From: Tichowtungia aerotolerans | Lineage (GTDB): Bacteria > Verrucomicrobiota > Kiritimatiellia > Kiritimatiellales > Tichowtungiaceae | Length of the DNA stretch: 64,000 nucleotides | Reading direction: 5' to 3' | NCBI RefSeq assembly: GCF_009905215.1 | Contig: NZ_CP047593.1 | Location: 2,298,900 to 2,362,899 of the forward strand | Shown: positions 59,071 to 64,000 of the stretch, piece by piece | Numbering within the stretch: position 1 is the stretch's first letter | Layout of the letters: every line of letters starts with the position of its first letter | Notes under the pieces: generated by a model | What the model was told of the DNA's origin: nothing | The model's input: the letters and a program-made list of their open reading frames with translations, nothing else | Databases searched by the model: none | Position numbers and translations under genes: made by a program

Positions 59071-60827
59071 ATGGAAAGAAAGATTATCCAGTCCTGCTGT
59101 CTGTTCGCCGGTGTGACGGCGGCGGCTTCCCTTGCGGAAACCGCCGCGCCGCGGCCGAATGTTCTGCTGATTGTTGCGGACGATATCGGCTGCGGCGACC
59201 TCGCCTGTTACGGAAGCCCCGTGGCCGACACGCCCAACCTCGACCGGCTCAAGGCTCATTCGCTCTCCTTTGCGGATTATCATGTGTCGCCGATGTGCAC
59301 TCCCACCCGCAGTTCGCTGATGACCGGGATGGATCCGATCCGGACCGGTGCCGACTATGTCTGCATGGGGCGCTCGCTGCCGCGGGCAGACCTGCCGATG
59401 GCGCCGCAGCTCTTCAAAGCCGCCGGTTACAGCACGGCGCTGTTCGGCAAATGGCATCTGGGCAGCAATGTCCCGTTTCGTCCGCAGGATCGGGGCTTCG
59501 ACGAGGTCCTGACGTTTCCGGGATCGCACATCGCCAGCGCGCCGGATTACTGGGAAAACGACTACTGGAGTCCGATGCTCCAGCACAACGGCGAATGGAA
59601 GAAATATGATGGTTTCTGCACCGATATCTGGTTCGACGAAACCATGGCCTGGATCAGCGAACAGGCCGACCGCCCGTTCTTTCTGTATCTGCCGGTCAAT
59701 GCCGCCCATGGCCCGTTCTGGAGCCCGGAAGAGCTGAAAAACAAATACCTGCAGCGCGGCCTGAGCGATCCTGCCGCCCGGTTCTATGGACTGATCGAAA
59801 ACCTCGACTGGAACCTGGGGCGCCTTGTCCGTTTTCTGGAAGAAAAGCAGCTCGACCAAAACACGATTCTGATTTACAGCTCGGACAACGGTACCGCATT
59901 CGGCGACACCGTGTACAACGCCGGCATGCGGGGAAAGAAGCGGTCGCTTTACGACGGCGGACATCGTGTGCCCCTGTTTGTCCGCTGGCCGGGAAAGCTG
60001 CCGGCAGGAGTCGAGATTTCGGCACTGGTTCAGACGCAGGACCTGCTGCCCACGCTGCTGGATCTGGCGAACATTTCCTTCCGGCCGGGACAGTTCGACG
60101 GCATCAGCCTTGCCGAACCGCTGAAAGCCGGTTCATCGGCGGGACTGCCGGACCGGATGCTGACCATCCAGTACGGCTCGGATGATCCCGCCGGCGGGCA
60201 TCAGAAGCATGATGCGGCCGTCATCTGGAATCAGTGGCGTCTCGTCGGGAACAGGGAGCTGTACGATCTTCGCAAGGACCCCGGTCAGCAGACCGATGGT
60301 GGAGCTCCGTTCCGTCCTTCCGCTATTCCCGGATACACATCGGCAGTCTGCGGGAGCCCGTCAGCCTGCTGTCCTCCAAGGACTGGGCCTATGGATACTG
60401 CGACAATCCCCACAACATTCGCAGCGGAACATCCGCCACCGGGGTCTGGCATCTGTACAACGAGGAGGCCGGGGACTATTCCATTCAGCTCTACCGCTGG
60501 CCGCCGGAGGCGCGGCTCGCCATCCGCTCCGGCGCACCGAAATACATCGGAAAGTACGGTGACTTTGAGCAGGGCATTGCGCTGCCCATCGCCCAGGCAA
60601 AAATCGAAATCGCTGGATCGGTGCAAACGGTTCCGGTACAGGCGGGGGATCGTTCCGCCGACTTCACCGTTTCCCTTCCTCAGGGACCGGTCGAGCTGGC
60701 CGCGTCGTTTCTCCAGGAGAGCGGAGAGCCCCGCTGCGGTGCCTATTATGCCGTTGTCAAAAAGCGCGGAAGCACGGAAACCCTGTCCAGGCTTCGTGCT
60801 GCCGATACGGAATCCCGGGAGAAATAA
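59071..60827 (+). pseudogene. Exported sulfatase (S1 family) with a frameshift at about 60,296
   Basis: The N-terminal 409 codons encode a normal sulfatase: signal peptide (KIIQSCCLFAGVTAAASLAE), IVADDIGCGDL, the C-T-P-T-R maturation motif (Cys 76) in SPMCTPTRSSLMTG, LFGKWHLG, YSSDNGTAFG and LPTLLDLA. The frame is lost just after LYDLRKDPGQQTD. From 60297 the next frame continues the family sequence (WWSSVPSFRYSRIHIGS; LLSSKDWAYGYCDNPHNIRS; GDYSIQLYRWPPEA) to a stop at 60827, six bases before the next gene. The 15-20 residues usual between 'DP.Q.tD' and 'WW' are missing, so a deletion of 3n+1 bases is likely. It is either a pseudogene or an assembly error. The domain core upstream is complete, so a truncated product could still fold. 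Confidence 0.8.
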
Positions 60828-60832
60828 ACGTC

Positions 60833-63277
60833 ATGAGCAGACTGACCAGACAACCTGTTGTGTGGGCGCGCGCGGCCCTGATGCTTCTGTCGGCAGGACT
60901 CTCTGTCGGCAGGGCACTTGCGGCGCCGGTCAGTCTGAGTCCGCTTCCGATGGGCGGCGACGGGGCGTACTCCACGGAAACCCGGCTCGGCCGGAGCGTC
61001 TGGATTCCCGACAGTCTTTATCTCTATTTTGATGTGCCCGATTCGCCGGATTTTGTTCCCGGTGAGCCGCTTTATATCCGGGTTGAATACGTTGATGCCG
61101 GTCGGGGATATCTGAACTGCCAGTATGATTCAACCTATGGCGATGAAGCCGCAGACCGATATCGTTTGGCGGAACTGCACACGCGGTCCAGCCGGATTGA
61201 CACCGGGGAATTCGTCTATTCGCACCGCCAGTTCGTATCGCCGCTGCTGGGCGGACGGCAGAACGGCGGTGCGGACTTCCGGCTGGTGCTCAAAAGCAGC
61301 GACAGCGAGGCGTTTGCTGTCGCCGGTGTCGAGGTGAGCAGTGCGCCGTTCGATGACGAGCGGTTTCTCTACGTGCTTTCCCGGCCGTGGCTCGTTCCAT
61401 ATGACGGGGACGTGAATGATTTTGTGGATGCGAAGACCCTGTCCGGCAAGGTGATGGCCGGTTATCAGGGATGGTTTCGGACGCCGAATGATGCGGAGGA
61501 CAACGGCTGGCAGCACTGGGGGCGCACAGCCTTTGACAGGCTGGATGCAACGCAGATTACCGTGGATATGTGGCCCTATGTGTCCGACTATCTGCCCGAG
61601 CGACTTTGTCCCGCCGACGGGATGGTGCTGGAGAGCGGCCGCCCGGCATATCTCTTCTCCTCGGCCGATCCGGAAACGGTTCAGCGCCATTTTCGGTGGA
61701 TGCGGAAATACAACATCGACGGTGTTTATCTGCAGCGGTTCATCACCCGAAACAACAGCGGCTACTACGGCGCTTCGGAATTTGTGCTGGATAACGTGCG
61801 CAAAGCCGCCGCCCGCGAGGGACGGGTCTGGGCGCTTGAATACGATGTCAGTTCGCTGGACAACGACGCCAGCCCGTTGGAAGTGATGACGAATGACTGG
61901 CAGTGGCTGGTGAATGATCTCGGGATTCTGGACGATCCGCGCTATCTGCACGAAGACGGCAAACCGGTCCTGTTCATCTGGGGATTTTCCGTGGAGGGGC
62001 GGGACTTCACCATCGATCAGGCCAATGAAATTGTGGACTATTTCTCGTCGCAGAATCTTTATCTGATCGGTGGCGTCAACTGGTACTGGCAGAATAAAAG
62101 TGACTGGTATGACCATTACCGGCGCTACGACCAGCTGCTCGGCTGGATGGAATCCGACCGCAGCCGTCTGAGCAGCCAGAAGCAGCAGCTCGAAAACTGG
62201 GGCATGAAAATTCTCCCGCATGCCTGGCCCGGATTTTCCTGGTGTAACCTGAAAATGCTGCAGCCGGGAACGCAGTACACGCCGCGCAGCGGCGGGCAGT
62301 TTTATTGGAACCGTCTCTACAACGCCGTTTCCTGCGGGGCCGACCAAATCTTTCTGGGCATGTTCGATGAGTACGATGAGGCGACGGCGATCATGCCGAT
62401 GTCCGATGAGCACCCGGCACCGCACACCGCGTGGGGACAGTACATCGACAACGAAGGCCGGGACCCATTTCGCTATCTTCAGCTGAGTGTTGCCGCACGG
62501 GAGATGTTGCGCGGTGAGCGTTCGGTCTCGTCATCGCTTCCGTCTCCCGACAGCCTGGTGGATCCGGCATACGGCGGAGCCCATGCAACCGCCTATCTGC
62601 GGCAAACCAATTCGGAAAACGGGCTGATGCTTCGGGAGCCGTCCGATGGGCAGACCGTCGCGGCGGTTGTCGGCGGCTATGACTGCCGAGTGAACGGTCC
62701 GGATCCTTCTGCAGATTATTATTTTTATTTTGATATCGATGACTCGCTTTGCTTCAGCAATCAGGCCGGACAGGCGGTTACGGTTGAAATTGAGTACTAT
62801 GATGATGCGGGCACCGCGGGAGCCCGGTTCCGGCTGCAGTACGACGGTCTGTCCGGATCTTACGCGCCACATGCGACCGTTTATACGGCGCCGGGAAGCG
62901 GCGGGTGGAAAAACCTGCGCTGGAATATCAACGATGGCCTGTTCGCCGGAAGGCAGCATCTCGACTCGGATTTCCGTATCGCACTGTATTCGGGTGATCA
63001 GGCGGCCCTCCGCCGGGTCAGTGTGTTTTTTCCGGAAGAAGAGGCCGGAACGACCGCTGCGGACGAGGTCGGTCTCCAGTGGCTGGACGGCGAGGTGTCC
63101 TGGTCGACCGCCGCCGGTGCCGTCGGCTGGCAGTTATTCCGGAGCGACTCACTGGACCAGCCGGAGTGGCAGGAGATTCCCGGCACAGTCCGCATTTCGG
63201 ATGAGACGGTTTTTTATCGTCCTGAAGCAACCGCTGAAGCGGGATTCTACCGGCTGGAACGGACCGTCAGGCAATAG
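60833..63277 (+). CDS. Exported GH71/GH99-like glycoside hydrolase with two flanking modules
   Basis: An 814-residue exported protein with signal peptide (ARAALMLLSAGLSVGRALAA). Residues about 35-170 and about 600-730 look like diverged copies of the module found in the sulfatases (YLYFDVPDSP...YIRVEYVDAGRGYLNCQYDS...FRLVLKSSD, and YYFYFDIDDS...FAGRQHLDSDFRIALYSGDQ). The central domain begins GKVMAGYQGWFRTPNDAEDN and continues YDVSSLDNDASPLEVMTNDW, HEDGKPVLFIWGFSVEGRDF and LPHAWPGFSWCNLK. This matches glycoside hydrolase family 71/99-like proteins (endo-alpha-mannanase-type). The end has a short beta domain (WQLFRSDSLDQPEWQEIPGT). It follows the frameshifted sulfatase by five bases. The substrate is unknown. 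Confidence 0.85.
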   Translation: MSRLTRQPVVWARAALMLLSAGLSVGRALAAPVSLSPLPMGGDGAYSTETRLGRSVWIPDSLYLYFDVPDSPDFVPGEPLYIRVEYVDAGRGYLNCQYDSTYGDEAADRYRLAELHTRSSRIDTGEFVYSHRQFVSPLLGGRQNGGADFRLVLKSSDSEAFAVAGVEVSSAPFDDERFLYVLSRPWLVPYDGDVNDFVDAKTLSGKVMAGYQGWFRTPNDAEDNGWQHWGRTAFDRLDATQITVDMWPYVSDYLPERLCPADGMVLESGRPAYLFSSADPETVQRHFRWMRKYNIDGVYLQRFITRNNSGYYGASEFVLDNVRKAAAREGRVWALEYDVSSLDNDASPLEVMTNDWQWLVNDLGILDDPRYLHEDGKPVLFIWGFSVEGRDFTIDQANEIVDYFSSQNLYLIGGVNWYWQNKSDWYDHYRRYDQLLGWMESDRSRLSSQKQQLENWGMKILPHAWPGFSWCNLKMLQPGTQYTPRSGGQFYWNRLYNAVSCGADQIFLGMFDEYDEATAIMPMSDEHPAPHTAWGQYIDNEGRDPFRYLQLSVAAREMLRGERSVSSSLPSPDSLVDPAYGGAHATAYLRQTNSENGLMLREPSDGQTVAAVVGGYDCRVNGPDPSADYYFYFDIDDSLCFSNQAGQAVTVEIEYYDDAGTAGARFRLQYDGLSGSYAPHATVYTAPGSGGWKNLRWNINDGLFAGRQHLDSDFRIALYSGDQAALRRVSVFFPEEEAGTTAADEVGLQWLDGEVSWSTAAGAVGWQLFRSDSLDQPEWQEIPGTVRISDETVFYRPEATAEAGFYRLERTVRQ

Positions 63278-63287
63278 GGGGAATGAG

Positions 63288-64000
63288 ATGAGGCAGGTGA
63301 AGTTTTTTATACTTTTTCTCGTGGTGCTTTCCAGTATGGGGCGGGCCGATCGAGTGATCAACGGCAGTTTTGAAACCGGAACGCCCGGAGTGCTGGTTCC
63401 GCCGAGTCCGTCTGTAGATGTGGTGGTCGGCTGGCGGGCTTTTGATACGTCGGGAGCGTTTGTGACGTATGAACTGATTTCTGATCCGAAGGAGGCGTTC
63501 GACGGAAACAACTATATCCGTATTACCTCCACAGCAAGTGAGGGCGTCGTGGATTCCGGACTGGACATCACCTGGGGCAGAGCCGGGGCCTTTACGGTTT
63601 CGACTGGTGTGACCTATACCGTTTCGTTTGCTGCCAAACGAATTGACGGTACAGACAATTCCCTGTTCGTGGGAATCAAGACCTTTGACGGAAACGTTGC
63701 GCTGGAATCATTGGTCAGCGAGGGAATGTCGCTGACGGATACCTGGGCCGTGTACTCGTATGACATTACCCCGACATTATCGACCTCCAGCGGGGACGAT
63801 CCGGTTCTGTACATTGGATTCCGCCCCAAAAGCACCCGTTTGCTGGATGAGACCATCTGTCTGGATGCTGTCCGCTGCCGCGGCCGGACCGCTTTTGCGG
63901 AGGTCGGGCAGATGGCATTGGGCGAGGCCGACGTGCGCCTGACGGTTTTCGGTGCCGATCGCACCGCTTACAGCCTGCAGTCTACGACCAATCTGGCGTC
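63288..64000 (+). CDS. Exported beta-sandwich binding protein, 3' end cut by window
   Basis: Frame open from the ATG at 63288 to the window end (237 codons). A GGGGGAATG ribosome region and a signal peptide (VKFFILFLVVLSSMGRA) begin it. It continues with a carbohydrate-binding-module-like start (DRVINGSFETGTPGVLVPPS) and a beta-sandwich pattern ending LLDETICLDAVRCRGRTAFA. The last visible residues (LTVFGADRTAYSLQSTTNLA) are of the 'Y.LQ.StnL' type common in surface proteins of this phylum. No catalytic motif is visible. It is the last gene seen of the polysaccharide locus, 11 bases after the GH71/99-like gene. Confidence 0.75.
   Translation, partial: MRQVKFFILFLVVLSSMGRADRVINGSFETGTPGVLVPPSPSVDVVVGWRAFDTSGAFVTYELISDPKEAFDGNNYIRITSTASEGVVDSGLDITWGRAGAFTVSTGVTYTVSFAAKRIDGTDNSLFVGIKTFDGNVALESLVSEGMSLTDTWAVYSYDITPTLSTSSGDDPVLYIGFRPKSTRLLDETICLDAVRCRGRTAFAEVGQMALGEADVRLTVFGADRTAYSLQSTTNLA

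Noticed and set aside
60297-61032. C-terminal continuation of the sulfatase frame into the next gene
   Set aside because: The residues are nonsense in sulfatase terms, and the true C-terminus is in another frame ending at 60827; the run-on is the result of the frameshift.
61130-62425. 431-codon open frame on the minus strand
   Set aside because: Opposite the GH71/99-like gene; no domain or initiation signal.

Overview
This window is one contig from a Gram-negative bacterium of the PVC superphylum, most likely Kiritimatiellota (Pontiella-like) or a close relative. The evidence is a 50-residue 'small basic protein' of the Verrucomicrobia/Chlamydiae type, an LptD-type outer-membrane gene, a fused SecDF, a dense set of exported sulfatases and glycoside hydrolases with a sodium:solute symporter, and many recJ/gcvT/M16C-type housekeeping genes interleaved with accessory loci. 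The phylum call is inference from gene content; no rRNA is present.

Layout. 1-8.4 kb is housekeeping: the end of secDF, recJ, a DUF456 membrane protein, a large BamD-like/LptA/LptD fusion gene, tRNA-Asn, the small basic protein, and an RluB-type pseudouridine synthase. 8.45-18.45 kb is a complete type I-C CRISPR-Cas locus (cas3-cas5-cas8c-cas7-X-cas4-cas1-cas2, leader, 29 repeats and 28 spacers). X is a four-helix-bundle 'suffix' family protein, translationally coupled to cas4. 18.6-27.9 kb holds a lone receiver protein, a SpoIIAA-like hypothetical, an M16C peptidase, a 40-residue basic small ORF, a VanZ-like membrane protein with an N-terminal binding-type domain, a HAD phosphatase coupled to gcvT, and a DUF255/YyaL-type thioredoxin-domain protein.

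27.9-39.3 kb is a nine-gene minus-strand chemosensory operon: cheW-cheR/TPR-cheW-mcp-mcp-cheA/REC-cheB-hybrid kinase. It has the architecture of Wsp/Frz-type 'alternative cellular function' systems, with a hybrid histidine kinase where Wsp has a diguanylate cyclase. No flagellar gene or separate cheY is in the window.

39.9-45.1 kb holds a tandem-domain esterase, a beta-lactamase-family lipoprotein, a two-domain DUF1566 protein with EF-hands and a nitroreductase. 45.6-64 kb reads as a sulfated-polysaccharide utilisation locus: a cytoplasmic GH-A hydrolase, sulfatase, sialate O-acetylesterase-like enzyme, sulfatase, large exported GH-A hydrolase, SSS symporter, frameshifted sulfatase, GH71/99-like enzyme and a partial exported binding protein. 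Four of these exported proteins carry copies of one uncharacterised module of about 110-150 residues, which may be a shared binding domain.

Across the window a palindrome, TTCCAA-N3-TTGGAA, occurs at least seven times in perfect form, mostly inside coding sequence and often encoding Phe-Gln-X-Leu-Glu. It is far too frequent for chance and is the strongest unexplained sequence signal here. All functional calls are from reading the sequence; no database search was run.
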